Shown: in pieces, positions 37,436-46,365 of the stretch
How positions within the stretch are numbered: position 1 is the first letter of the stretch
Layout: every line of letters begins with the position of its first letter
Assembly (NCBI GenBank): GCA_963844865.1
Contig: CAWJPY010000021.1
Coordinates: forward strand, 124,001 to 188,000
Source of the DNA: CAWJPY01 sp963844865
GTDB lineage: Bacteria; Acidobacteriota; Thermoanaerobaculia; Thermoanaerobaculales; Sulfomarinibacteraceae
Direction: 5' to 3'
DNA: 64,000 nt
Translations under genes and position numbers: made by a program
Notes under the pieces: generated by a model
Seen by the model: only the letters and a program-made list of their open reading frames with translations
Told to the model about the DNA's origin: nothing
Database searches by the model: none

Positions 37436-38947
37436 CTAGCGCTGGTCGACGCGATAGTTGGGCGCCTCTTTTGTGATCACGACGTCGTGGGCATGGGACT
37501 CCCGCAGCCCCGCCGCACTCACCCGGACGAACTGCGCGCGCTCGTGCAGCTCGGGAATGCTCGCGCACCCCGCCAGGCCCATGCCGGCTCGCACGCCCCC
37601 CACGAGCTGCGTGACCTGGTCGGCCAGGGGGCCCTTGAAGGGGACCATGCCCTCGATGCCCTCGGGCACCAGCTTGGTCAGGTCCTCGCTCATCTGGAAG
37701 TAGCGCTCGCGGGCGCCCTCCCCTTCACGCATCGCCCCCAGGGAGCCCATGCCCCGATAGGCCTTGAACGCGCGACCCTGGTACAGGATCTGCTCGCCGG
37801 GCGACTCCTCGACGCCGGCGAACAGCGACCCGATCATGACCACGTCCGCCCCGGCGGCCAGCGCCTTGGCGATGTCTCCGGAGTAGCGGATGCCGCCGTC
37901 CGAGATGAGGGGCACCCCATGCTCGTGCGCGGCGCGCGCGCAGTTCTGGATGGCCGTGATCTGGGGCATCCCGGCGCCGGTCACCACCCTCGTGGTGCAG
38001 ATGGACCCGGGGCCGATGCCCACTTTGAGGCAGTCCGCCCCCAGGGCAATGAGGTCGCGGGCCGCCTGCTCGGTCGCGATGTTGCCGACGATCAGCGGCA
38101 CCTCGGGGTAGTCGGCCTTGATCCGCTCCACCGCATTCAGGACGCCGCGGGAGTGGGCGTGGGAGGAGTCGAGGCAGAGCACGTCCACGTGCCGCTCGAG
38201 GAGGGCCGCACAACGCTCCGCCAGGTCGTCCCCGACGCCCACGGCAGCCGCCACCCGCAGTCGGCCGAGGTCGTCCTTGCAGGCATCCGGGTACTCCTGG
38301 GCCTTCTTGATGTCCTTGACCGTGATCAGACCCTTGAGGCTGCCGGCGTCGTCCACCACCAGGAGCTTCTCGATCCGGTGTTTGTGGAGCAGCAGCTTGG
38401 CTTCCTCGAGGGTGGTCCCGACCGACGCGGTGATCAGGTTCTCACTGGTCATGAAGTCGGTGATGGGCCGGTCCAGCTCGGTGCAGAAGCGCAGGTCCCG
38501 ATTGGTCAGGATGCCCTTGAGCTGGCCGTGCTCGTCCACCACCGGCAGGCCGGAGATCCGATACCGCGCCATCACGTCCAGGGAGTCCCGCACGAGCTGG
38601 TCGGGCCGGATGGTGACGGGGTCCACGATCATCCCCGACTCCGACCGCTTGACCTTGTCCACCTCCTCGGTCTGGCGCTCGATGGGCATGTTCTTGTGGA
38701 TCACACCGAGGCCCCCGTGCTGGGCCATGGCGATCGCCATGTTCGCCTCGGTGACGGTGTCCATGGCCGCCGACACGATGGGCAGGTTCAGTCGCACCCC
38801 GCTCTTGGTCAGTCGGGTGCCCACGTCCACGAGGTTGGGGTGGATCTCGGAGCGGGCCGGTATGAGCAGCACGTCGTCGAAGGTCAGACCCACGAGCGGA
38901 CCGTCATCCAGGCTGTGCACCGAACCGACCGAAGGATCACTGGCCAT
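37436..38947 (-). CDS. guaB: IMP dehydrogenase
   Basis: Oxidises IMP to XMP with NAD, the rate-limiting step to guanine nucleotides. 503 residues: (beta/alpha)8 barrel start LTFDDVLLIPARSEI, two CBS domains at about 110-228 (MIVDPVTIRPDQLVRDSL, FMTSENLITASVGTTLEEA), the active-site loop GIGPGSICTTRVVTGAG with catalytic Cys 317, and the flap YRGMGSLGAM...RYFQ. It ends with an Arg/Gln tail after ITKEAPNYRV. It lies only 3 bases downstream of the secA stop codon on the same strand, so it is likely cotranscribed with secA. Confidence 0.96.
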   Translation of the reverse strand: MASDPSVGSVHSLDDGPLVGLTFDDVLLIPARSEIHPNLVDVGTRLTKSGVRLNLPIVSAAMDTVTEANMAIAMAQHGGLGVIHKNMPIERQTEEVDKVKRSESGMIVDPVTIRPDQLVRDSLDVMARYRISGLPVVDEHGQLKGILTNRDLRFCTELDRPITDFMTSENLITASVGTTLEEAKLLLHKHRIEKLLVVDDAGSLKGLITVKDIKKAQEYPDACKDDLGRLRVAAAVGVGDDLAERCAALLERHVDVLCLDSSHAHSRGVLNAVERIKADYPEVPLIVGNIATEQAARDLIALGADCLKVGIGPGSICTTRVVTGAGMPQITAIQNCARAAHEHGVPLISDGGIRYSGDIAKALAAGADVVMIGSLFAGVEESPGEQILYQGRAFKAYRGMGSLGAMREGEGARERYFQMSEDLTKLVPEGIEGMVPFKGPLADQVTQLVGGVRAGMGLAGCASIPELHERAQFVRVSAAGLRESHAHDVVITKEAPNYRVDQR

Positions 38948-38950
38948 GCA

Positions 38951-41734
38951 TCAACTCCCGACCGTCGTGGTCGCACCGTGGCAACGCTTGTACTTCTTCC
39001 CCGAGCCGCAGGGACACGGGTCGTTGCGGCCCACCTTCGGCTGCTGCCTGCGCACCGTGGCCGGCCTGGATTGCCCCACCGGGGTGTTGGCCGCCTGCTC
39101 CTGCTGCGCATGTGAGGCCGCCAGGGCCTCCATCTCGGGCCGATACTCCTGGACTCTGACCTGACGGCGCCGCTGCTCGAGGTCCTCTACCGGCTCCGCG
39201 TGGAACAGGAACTTGACCACATGGTCCTCGATGCGCTCCCACATCTCCTCGAACAGCTCGTACGACTCACGCTTGTACTCCACGAGGGGGTTGCGCTGGC
39301 CGTACGCGCGCAGGCCGATGCCCTCCCGCAGGTGATCGAGGGCCAGCAGATGGTCCTTCCACTGGCGATCCACGGTGTCCAGGAGCAGGTAGCGCTCCAG
39401 GCGCTCCAGCTCCTCGTCCCCGAATCGCTCCGCCCGCCCCTGGTAGTGCTCCTTGGCGGAGGTGATGAGCTTCTCCTCGAGATCCGGCCGGTTGATGGTG
39501 TCCCAGTCGATCTCCAGCTCGGCCACCGCGATGCCGAAGAACTGGCGGTACTCGTTCTCCAGCGCCGCGGTCTCCCAGTCGCCCGGGTCCACGGACTCCG
39601 GGCAGAACCGATCCACCAGGCTGGCCACGATGTCCTCGACGACGCGCAGGATGTAGCCCCGTCCCTCGAGTCCTTCCAGGATCCTGCGGCGGAGGCGGTA
39701 CACCGCCTCGCGCTGCTTGTTCATGACGTCGTCGTACTCCAGCAGGTGCTTGCGGATCTCGAAGTTGCGGGCCTCGACCTGTTTCTGGGCGCGGGCGACG
39801 GACTTCGTGACCATGCGCGACTCGATGGGGATGTCCTCCTCCATCCCCAGGCGGTCCATCATCTTCCGCACCCAGTCGGAGGCGAAGATGCGCATCAGGT
39901 CGTCTTCCAGCGACAGGTAGAAGCGGGAGGAGCCCGGATCGCCCTGACGTCCCGAGCGTCCCCGGAGCTGGTTGTCGATGCGCCGCGCCTCGTGGCGCTC
40001 GGTCCCCAGGATGTGCAGCCCACCGGCGTCGAGGACCTCCTGCTTTTCGGCGACGCACCGTTCGCGATGCTTGGCCAGTGCGGCGGCGTACGCCTCCGGA
40101 TCGGCCTCCGGATCGGCGTCGATCCTGGCCAGGCCCTCCGGGTTGCCGCCGAGCACGATGTCGGTGCCGCGGCCGGCCATGTTGGTGGCGATGGTGACCG
40201 CCCCCTTGCGACCGGCCTGGGCGACGATGTCCGCCTCCCGCTCGTGATACTTCGCGTTGAGCACCACGTGCTTGACCTTGCGCCGCTGCAGCATGGCCGA
40301 GAGTCGCTCCGACTTCTCGATGGAGACCGTGCCCACCAGCACCGGCTGCCCCTGCTGATGGCACTCCACGATGTCCTCGATCGCGGCCCGGAACTTCTCC
40401 TTCTCGGTCTTGTACACCACATCCGGGCGGTCGTCGCGGATCATGGGCATGTGGGTCGGGATGACGGCGACGTTCAGGCCGTAGATCTTCTCGAACTCCT
40501 CCTCCTCGGTCTCGGCGGTACCGGTCATGCCGGCGAGCTTGTCGTACATGCGGAAGTAGTTCTGCAACGTGATGGTGGCCAGGGTCTGGTTCTCCGACTG
40601 GATCTTGACCTTCTCCTTGGCCTCCACGGCCTGGTGCAGCCCGTCGGACCAGCGGCGTCCCGGCATCAGACGTCCGGTGAACTCGTCGACGATGATCACC
40701 TCACCGTCCTTGATGATGTAGTCGCGGTCCAACTGGAACAGGGAGTGGGCGCGGAGACCCTGGTTCACCGCGTGCAGGATCTCGGTCTGGGACGGGTCCC
40801 ACAGGTTCTCCACGCCGAGCAGCTTTTCCACCCGGCCCATCCCCTGCTCGGTGAGGGAAGCGGTCTGCGCCTTCTCGTCCACCAGGTAGTCCCCGGTGAT
40901 GGTCTTGTTGCCGTACTTGTCCTCGGTCTCCTCCCCCCGTTGGAGCTTGGGGATGATGGCGTCGACCTGGTAATACAGGTCGACGGACAGCTCCGACGGA
41001 CCGGAGATGATGAGCGGCGTGCGCGCCTCGTCGATGAGGATGGAGTCCACCTCGTCCACGATGGTGTAGACGTGGCCGCGCTGCACCATGCGGTCCAACG
41101 TGAACTTCATGTTGTCCCGGAGGTAGTCGAACCCGAACTCGTTGTTGGTCCCGTAGGTCACGTCGGACCCGTAGGCCTCCTTGCGCTCGTCGTCGCGCAT
41201 CTGGTTCTGGATGCAGCCCACGGTCAGACCCAGGAAGCGGTAGATCTGCCCCATCCACTCGGCGTCGCGGCGCGCCAGGTAGTCGTTCACTGTGACCACG
41301 TGCACGCCGCGCCCGGTGAGCGCATTGAGGCTCACCGGCAGGGTGGCCACGAGGGTCTTGCCCTCACCGGTCCGCATCTCCGCGATCCGGCCCTCGTGGA
41401 GCACGATCCCGCCGATCAGCTGCACATCGAAGTGCCGCATGCCCAGGGTCCGCTTCGAGGCCTCGCGGACCAGGGCGAAGGTCTCCACCAGCTCCCCGTC
41501 CAGGATCTTCTGGACGAACTTGGAGCGTTCCCGCGTGTCCTCGGGGAGGTCAACGACCGCTTCCCGCGTCCGCTCCCGGATCACGGCGAACCGGGCCCTC
41601 AGATCGTCGTCGGATAGCACCTCGAGCTCCGGCTCGAGGGCGTTGATGGCTGCGACCAGCGGCCGCATCCGCTTGACGTCCCGCTCATGCTTGGTGCCGA
41701 ACACGGCACCAACAGCTTTCTCAATGAAGTCCAT
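38951..41734 (-). CDS. secA: Preprotein translocase ATPase SecA
   Basis: Motor of the Sec export pathway at the inner membrane, 927 residues. Walker A is MRTGEGKTLVATLPVSLNAL (from about 120) and the DEAD-like box is TIVDEVDSILIDEART. The preprotein crosslinking region and LKATVATNMAGRGTDI-type motif VI (TIATNMAGRGTDIVLGG) follow. The C-terminus is a SEC-C zinc finger, NDPCPCGSGKKYKRCHG. ATG 41734 follows GAGG with 7 bases; earlier in-frame codons are unlikely. It is flanked upstream by an M23 peptidase gene and downstream by guaB. Confidence 0.97.
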   Translation of the reverse strand: MDFIEKAVGAVFGTKHERDVKRMRPLVAAINALEPELEVLSDDDLRARFAVIRERTREAVVDLPEDTRERSKFVQKILDGELVETFALVREASKRTLGMRHFDVQLIGGIVLHEGRIAEMRTGEGKTLVATLPVSLNALTGRGVHVVTVNDYLARRDAEWMGQIYRFLGLTVGCIQNQMRDDERKEAYGSDVTYGTNNEFGFDYLRDNMKFTLDRMVQRGHVYTIVDEVDSILIDEARTPLIISGPSELSVDLYYQVDAIIPKLQRGEETEDKYGNKTITGDYLVDEKAQTASLTEQGMGRVEKLLGVENLWDPSQTEILHAVNQGLRAHSLFQLDRDYIIKDGEVIIVDEFTGRLMPGRRWSDGLHQAVEAKEKVKIQSENQTLATITLQNYFRMYDKLAGMTGTAETEEEEFEKIYGLNVAVIPTHMPMIRDDRPDVVYKTEKEKFRAAIEDIVECHQQGQPVLVGTVSIEKSERLSAMLQRRKVKHVVLNAKYHEREADIVAQAGRKGAVTIATNMAGRGTDIVLGGNPEGLARIDADPEADPEAYAAALAKHRERCVAEKQEVLDAGGLHILGTERHEARRIDNQLRGRSGRQGDPGSSRFYLSLEDDLMRIFASDWVRKMMDRLGMEEDIPIESRMVTKSVARAQKQVEARNFEIRKHLLEYDDVMNKQREAVYRLRRRILEGLEGRGYILRVVEDIVASLVDRFCPESVDPGDWETAALENEYRQFFGIAVAELEIDWDTINRPDLEEKLITSAKEHYQGRAERFGDEELERLERYLLLDTVDRQWKDHLLALDHLREGIGLRAYGQRNPLVEYKRESYELFEEMWERIEDHVVKFLFHAEPVEDLEQRRRQVRVQEYRPEMEALAASHAQQEQAANTPVGQSRPATVRRQQPKVGRNDPCPCGSGKKYKRCHGATTTVGS

Positions 41735-42069
41735 ACGCAATCCTCGACTCGATGAAGCGGCTTCGTGGAGTGCGAACCGCGCCGGCACGGCACCGCTGCC
41801 CTCTCCCCCCACCACGGCCGCCTCGTCGCCGGCTGCCGGCAGCGTAGATGATGCCGCCGATCATTGCAACGCCTGCCCTGGCCGGCGTATTCGTCACCTG
41901 CACGCGTCCGCGTTCGCCTCCGCAACCGCCATCAGCGGCAGCGTCCGGCGGCAGCGTCCGGCGGCATGGTCACCGCCGCAGTCGCCTTTCACTGACGCGG
42001 TTGCTGAGGCTGAATACTGCCGTTGAGCACGGCCGCAGGTGTTGTCGAATCTTGGTCGCGCGATGACGA
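41735..42069. repeat. Intergenic region with GCAGCGTCCGGCG tandem and GACGCGGTTGCTG tract
   Basis: 335 bases between secA and the M23 peptidase gene. CAGCGTCCGGCGG is repeated in tandem at about 41938-41964, within a tract reading CGCAACCGCCATCAGCGG and CACTGACGCGGTTGCTGAGG. The part next to secA holds its leader. No promoter pair was clearly identified. Confidence 0.45.
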
Positions 42070-42960
42070 TCAGTAGGCGTCGAGAATGTAGTAGAGGGGA
42101 TTCACCGCCCGCCCATCCAGCTCCACCTCGTAGTGCAGGTGGGGTCCCGTGGACCGCCCCGTGTTCCCGAGCAGACCGATCTCGTCCCCGCGGTGCACCT
42201 CCGTGCCGGCCTCGACCTCGATCGTGTCCAGGTGACCGTACACGGTGGTGTAGCCGAACCCGTGGGAGATGCGCAGGGTCTTGCCCAGTCCCCCGTTGCG
42301 CCCCGCGAAGACGACGACGCCGTCGGCCGGTGCGTGGACCGGAGTCCCGCGGCGGGCGGAGATGTCGAGACCGCGGTGGAACGACCGTCGACCCGTGAAG
42401 GGATCGGCGCGACGGCCGTAGCCGTCCGTGAGCAGGCCCAGGACCGGAGCGATGGTGGGGGTCGCGGCCATCTTCTCGTCCTGGTTGGTGAGCCGCTCCT
42501 CGACGAGGTCGAGGCGGGAGGAGATCCAGTCCCCCTGGAGCTTCAACGTCAGCGGTGACCCTGGCAGCCGATCGTAGGGACCGCCGCTGCCCACATGGTC
42601 CCCGGTCAGCGGGCGATCCTCGGCGCCTCCGGAGCTGCCCACCTGGGAGTCCATCCCCGCCGCGAGGGCCAGCCGGGAGGTGCGCTCCTCGAAGTCGTCC
42701 AGACGGTCCTGGACCTCGGCGATGGTCGTCTCGAGCTGCCGATTCACCTCGGCCAGCTCTCGGTTCTCCGTCTGCAGCTGCGCCACCTCGGCGCGGCGGC
42801 TGACAGCGCTGCCCGTGTAGGAGATGGCGATCACCGACAGCAGCAAGGCCACCACAGCCACGCACGCCCCGATGACCAGGGCCCGCGTCGAGAACGAGAT
42901 CTTGAAGAACTTCGCCTTACTGTGGGGAACGACGATGATCGTGTTCAGACGTCGCGGCAT
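42070..42960 (-). CDS. M23 family peptidoglycan metallopeptidase (membrane anchored, coiled coil)
   Basis: 296 residues. A basic N-terminus precedes one transmembrane helix (27-47, LVIGACVAVVALLLSVIAI) and a coiled coil (54-95). After a linker comes the LytM/M23 domain: SFHRGLDISARRGTPVHAPADG with zinc ligands His 195 and Asp 199, and GPHLHYEVELDG with His 274/276. The zinc set is complete, so it is probably an active endopeptidase cutting peptidoglycan cross-links. The layout resembles MepM/EnvC-type regulators of wall growth. ATG 42960 sits behind AGGAGGAAGGGGG. Upstream of secA on the same strand. Confidence 0.92.
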   Translation of the reverse strand: MPRRLNTIIVVPHSKAKFFKISFSTRALVIGACVAVVALLLSVIAISYTGSAVSRRAEVAQLQTENRELAEVNRQLETTIAEVQDRLDDFEERTSRLALAAGMDSQVGSSGGAEDRPLTGDHVGSGGPYDRLPGSPLTLKLQGDWISSRLDLVEERLTNQDEKMAATPTIAPVLGLLTDGYGRRADPFTGRRSFHRGLDISARRGTPVHAPADGVVVFAGRNGGLGKTLRISHGFGYTTVYGHLDTIEVEAGTEVHRGDEIGLLGNTGRSTGPHLHYEVELDGRAVNPLYYILDAY

Positions 42961-43115
42961 CTCCCCCTTCCTCCTCCGAAGATAATGCCGCCAGAGCGGT
43001 TTTCGGCTGCCTGATGATTCTGCCATCCAACAACCCTCGTGTCAAATCGCTGTTCGATCTCGTCAAAGAAGTCTCGACACATGGTGTCTGCGGTCACTCC
43101 GTGCCCCTTGTCGCC

Positions 43116-45551
43116 TCATCCCACGAGTGCCTCGCCAGGGGCGCCCGCTCCCCCTCCCGCATCGCTGCCGTCCCTGTCGGCGCCCCGACCGGCTCGCCGC
43201 ATCAGGAGCGTCATCTCGTCGAGGCGACGCTGGCAGATGTCGTAGATGCTGTCCTCGCTCCAGCCTTCGCCCTCGATGAGGGTGCCCGCCGGCCGGCCGG
43301 TCAGAAGCTCGATCCCCTCGGAGATGGTTCCCACCGCGTAGAGGTGGAAACGGCCTTCGCCCACAGCGCCCAAGACCCGCTCGTCCAGCTGCAGGTCGGC
43401 GACGTTGGCGGCGGGGATCATCACACCCTGGGACCCCGTGAGGCCCCTCCCTTCGCACACCCGGAAGAACCCTTCCACCTTTTCGTTGACGCCGCCGATG
43501 GCCTGGATGTCCCCGTACTGATCCACCGATCCCGTGACCGCAACGTCCTGGCGGATGGGTGCTTCGGACAACGCGGACAGGATGGCGTAGATCTCCGTGG
43601 AGGACGCGGAGTCGCCGTCGATCCCCCCATAGGATTGCTCGAAGGTGACCGAGCAGGCCATGGTGAGGGGCACGTCCTTCGCGAACGTGCCGCGCAAGAA
43701 ACCGGTGAGGATGTTCACTCCCTTGTCGTGGGTCGGCCCTGACAGGCCCGACTGGCGCTCGATGTTGATGACCCCTTCACGGCCCAGCCCCACACGGGCC
43801 GTGATCCGGCTCGGCTTGCCGAAGCGGTGGTGACCGAGGTCGTACACCGCCAGCCCGTTCACCTGCCCGACCGCCGTTCCCTCCGTCGCCACGCGGATGA
43901 TGCCATCCGATATCAGGTCCTGGGTTCGGTCCTCCGTGAGGCTGTGGCGCTTCCGGTTGGCCACCCGCGCCGCCCGCACATGCTCGCGGTCGATGCTCGC
44001 GGCGCCGGCCTGCTCGGCACGAAAGGCCGACTCGCGCAGCAGATCGGCGAGATCCGAGAACCGGGTCGAGAACCGGCGGTGCCAGCGGCTCATTCGGACC
44101 GCCTCCTCGAGCATGGCCGCCATCCCGCCTCGATCCATGTCCAGGAGATCCTCCTCCACGCTGACCTTGCGCAGCACGCTGAGGATCTCCCGCGCACTGT
44201 CCCTTCCGGACGCCATCACCGAGTCGAAGTCGGCCAGCACCTTGAAGACCTTGGGAAAGTCCGAGTCGTGACGGTACAGAAGGTCATAGATGGTGCGATC
44301 GCCGATGATCACCACCTTGACGTCCAAAGGCACCGCCTCCGCCTTGAGCGAGGATGCGCCGAAGACCACGTTCTCCAGGGACTGGATCTGCGCCCGCTGG
44401 TACTTGAGGGCACGTTTGAGGCCCGGCCACACCCGGGCTTCAAGAAGGACATCATCAGCGTTGAGCACCAGGAACCCGCCGTTGGCCCGCATCAGGGATC
44501 CGGCCCGGATGCTCATGTGGGAGGTCTCCACCTCGCCGGCGTTGCCCAGGGAGCGTTCCACCGTGCCGAACAGATTGGTGTAGGTGGGCTCCGACTCCAG
44601 GATGACCGGCCGCCCCTGGAGCCCGCCGTTGTCCACCGCGAGATTCACCCGCCAGCGGAGGAAGGGATCCTCTCCCTCGGTCTCGGAGACGAACAGCTCG
44701 AAGTTGTCCCTCAGGTCCTCGCGGACGGCGCTCAGATACGCGTCGACACCCTCGTCGCCCACCGCTCTCCGGCACCGCTCCACCAGCTCATCGAAGGTCG
44801 GTTCGAGGAGCGTTCGACGAACCTCCTCCACCCGCTGCGCCACCTTGCGCCTGAGCTCGGCCACTCCCTGGAACACGTCCTGCAACTTCTCGGTCAGGAC
44901 CCGGTACTGCTCCACCAGGCGCGCCCCCTCGTCGTCCGAGAGCTCACCCCGCTCAACGAGCTTCGGCACCTCGTCCACGCTCACCGGCTTGTCGCCCACC
45001 AGGGGCAGCGCCTGCGGTCTCGACACCGGGCCCGCTTGGATGTTCACCAGGGAGAAGCCCGCCTCCTGGACCTCCTTCTGGAACGCGTCGACGAGCTCGC
45101 GCTCCTGCTGCTGGAGATCCGCCACGGCCCCCTCCACCCGCTGCCGAAACTCCTTGTCGCTGAGAATGCTGGGGAGGTTGTCCGCGAGCTCTCTGACCAG
45201 CCGGTCCATGGACTCCGCGAGACGGCGGCCGGCCCCGGCTCCGAGCACCAGGGCTTTGGGCTGGTCGGGCCTCCGGTAGTTGTAGACGTAGCACACGTCG
45301 CCCGGGGGGTGCTCGGCGTCTGCCTGTCGGTCCAGGAAGCGCTTGATGGTCGTCAAGCGACCGGTACCGGCGAGACCGGTGACGAACACGTTGTAGCCGA
45401 TGCCCTTTACCGCCAGGCCGAAGGCGATGGCCTCCACCGCCCGCTCCTGGCCCACGATCGACGTCGCCGCCTGCACCTCGGACAGCTTGCCCCACGGCAG
45501 CCACTCATCGGGGCAACGCCACGCCATCTCCTCCAGCGCCAGCTCTCGCAT
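43116..45551 (-). CDS. Lon-like ATP-dependent protease (LonB/YcbZ type)
   Basis: 811 residues. An early P-loop VTGLAGTGRLTTIKRF (58-72) is followed by a long alpha-helical insertion, a second AAA part (GGFLVLNADDVLLEARVWPGL, VVIIGDRTIYDLLY) and a C-terminal S16 proteolytic domain. The Ser/Lys dyad is in GIDGDSASSTEIYAI (Ser 648) and GGVNEKVEGFF (Lys 691). This matches the LonB/YcbZ-type proteases lacking the N-terminal Lon substrate domain. Cytoplasmic quality control is the likely role. ATG 45551 follows GAGAGG with 5 bases. Odd: the acidic/Gly-rich C-terminal tail after LLMRRAGRG. Confidence 0.92.
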   Translation of the reverse strand: MRELALEEMAWRCPDEWLPWGKLSEVQAATSIVGQERAVEAIAFGLAVKGIGYNVFVTGLAGTGRLTTIKRFLDRQADAEHPPGDVCYVYNYRRPDQPKALVLGAGAGRRLAESMDRLVRELADNLPSILSDKEFRQRVEGAVADLQQQERELVDAFQKEVQEAGFSLVNIQAGPVSRPQALPLVGDKPVSVDEVPKLVERGELSDDEGARLVEQYRVLTEKLQDVFQGVAELRRKVAQRVEEVRRTLLEPTFDELVERCRRAVGDEGVDAYLSAVREDLRDNFELFVSETEGEDPFLRWRVNLAVDNGGLQGRPVILESEPTYTNLFGTVERSLGNAGEVETSHMSIRAGSLMRANGGFLVLNADDVLLEARVWPGLKRALKYQRAQIQSLENVVFGASSLKAEAVPLDVKVVIIGDRTIYDLLYRHDSDFPKVFKVLADFDSVMASGRDSAREILSVLRKVSVEEDLLDMDRGGMAAMLEEAVRMSRWHRRFSTRFSDLADLLRESAFRAEQAGAASIDREHVRAARVANRKRHSLTEDRTQDLISDGIIRVATEGTAVGQVNGLAVYDLGHHRFGKPSRITARVGLGREGVINIERQSGLSGPTHDKGVNILTGFLRGTFAKDVPLTMACSVTFEQSYGGIDGDSASSTEIYAILSALSEAPIRQDVAVTGSVDQYGDIQAIGGVNEKVEGFFRVCEGRGLTGSQGVMIPAANVADLQLDERVLGAVGEGRFHLYAVGTISEGIELLTGRPAGTLIEGEGWSEDSIYDICQRRLDEMTLLMRRAGRGADRDGSDAGGGAGAPGEALVG

Positions 45552-45639
45552 GGTCACCTCTCCCACCCCCCGGACGCCGGGTCGGCGTCGCGTCGCGCCC
45601 AGCGTGCGGTAGCCACGGTCGGCCCGGCCGCCGGAACCA

Positions 45640-46188
45640 TCACTCCGCCGTCCTCCGCCCGGCCACCACGCGCCAGTTGGAGACAAAGTACACGACCAGG
45701 GAAATCAGGGTCAGCGCCAGGGCCACCCACAGCGCCACCTGGCTGAGCACGCGCCAGTGCCCGAGCTGCCGGCTCACGATGAGCAGGCACACCGCCACCA
45801 CCTGGCTCAGGGTCTTCGCCTTGCCCCACTGGTTGGCGGCGATGGCCACGCCGCGCTCCAGCGCGACCATGCGCAGTCCGGTCACGGCGAACTCCCGCCC
45901 GACGATGCAGAACACCATCCACGCCGGCGCCAGGGCGAGCTCCACCATGGAGATGAACGCCGCGCTCATGAGCAGCTTGTCCGCGATGGGATCGAGCATC
46001 GCCCCGATCACCGTGATGCGGTTCGTGCGGCGGGCTATAATTCCATCAAGAAGGTCGGTGAGGGCCGCCAGCAGAAAGATGAACAGACCCCAGAACTCCT
46101 TGTCCGGGAACTCGGTGAGCAGCACGACGACCAGCAACGGCGCCAGCACGATGCGGAGCATGGTCAGGGCGTTGGGCAGGTTCCACAT
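45640..46188 (-). CDS. pgsA: CDP-diacylglycerol--glycerol-3-phosphate 3-phosphatidyltransferase
   Basis: Commits CDP-diacylglycerol to phosphatidylglycerol synthesis in the inner membrane. 182 residues with five or six helices. The CDP-alcohol phosphotransferase signature is complete: DGIIARR, then GAMLDPIADK, i.e. D-G-x2-A-R-x8-G-x3-D-x3-D. The N-terminus MWNLPNALTMLRIVLAPLL is typical of PgsA. Lies 88 bases upstream of the Lon-like gene, same strand. Confidence 0.94.
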   Translation of the reverse strand: MWNLPNALTMLRIVLAPLLVVVLLTEFPDKEFWGLFIFLLAALTDLLDGIIARRTNRITVIGAMLDPIADKLLMSAAFISMVELALAPAWMVFCIVGREFAVTGLRMVALERGVAIAANQWGKAKTLSQVVAVCLLIVSRQLGHWRVLSQVALWVALALTLISLVVYFVSNWRVVAGRRTAE

Positions 46189-46365
46189 GTGTGAACTCCT
46201 CTCGCTGAGGCCATGCCCGGGTGGAAATGACCGGCACCCCGATTCTAGCCCGACCCGGCCGGTGCGTCATTCCGCGTCTCCCTCCCCTGCGGCCGTCCGC
46301 GACCGCTCCCTCACGTGTCCCGCGACCTCCCCCCGCACCTGCGCAACCCTCACGGCACCGTCTTG

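Noticed and set aside
39200..41617. Plus-strand frame of 805 codons opposite secA
   Set aside because: Same strand-shadow effect; the composition is Val/His/Leu/Asp-biased and secA motifs are unmistakable on the other strand.
43827..45746. Long plus-strand open frame of 639 codons opposite the Lon-like gene
   Set aside because: It is the reverse-frame shadow of a GC-rich gene, His/Arg/Gln-rich with no domain, and the minus strand holds an obvious protease.
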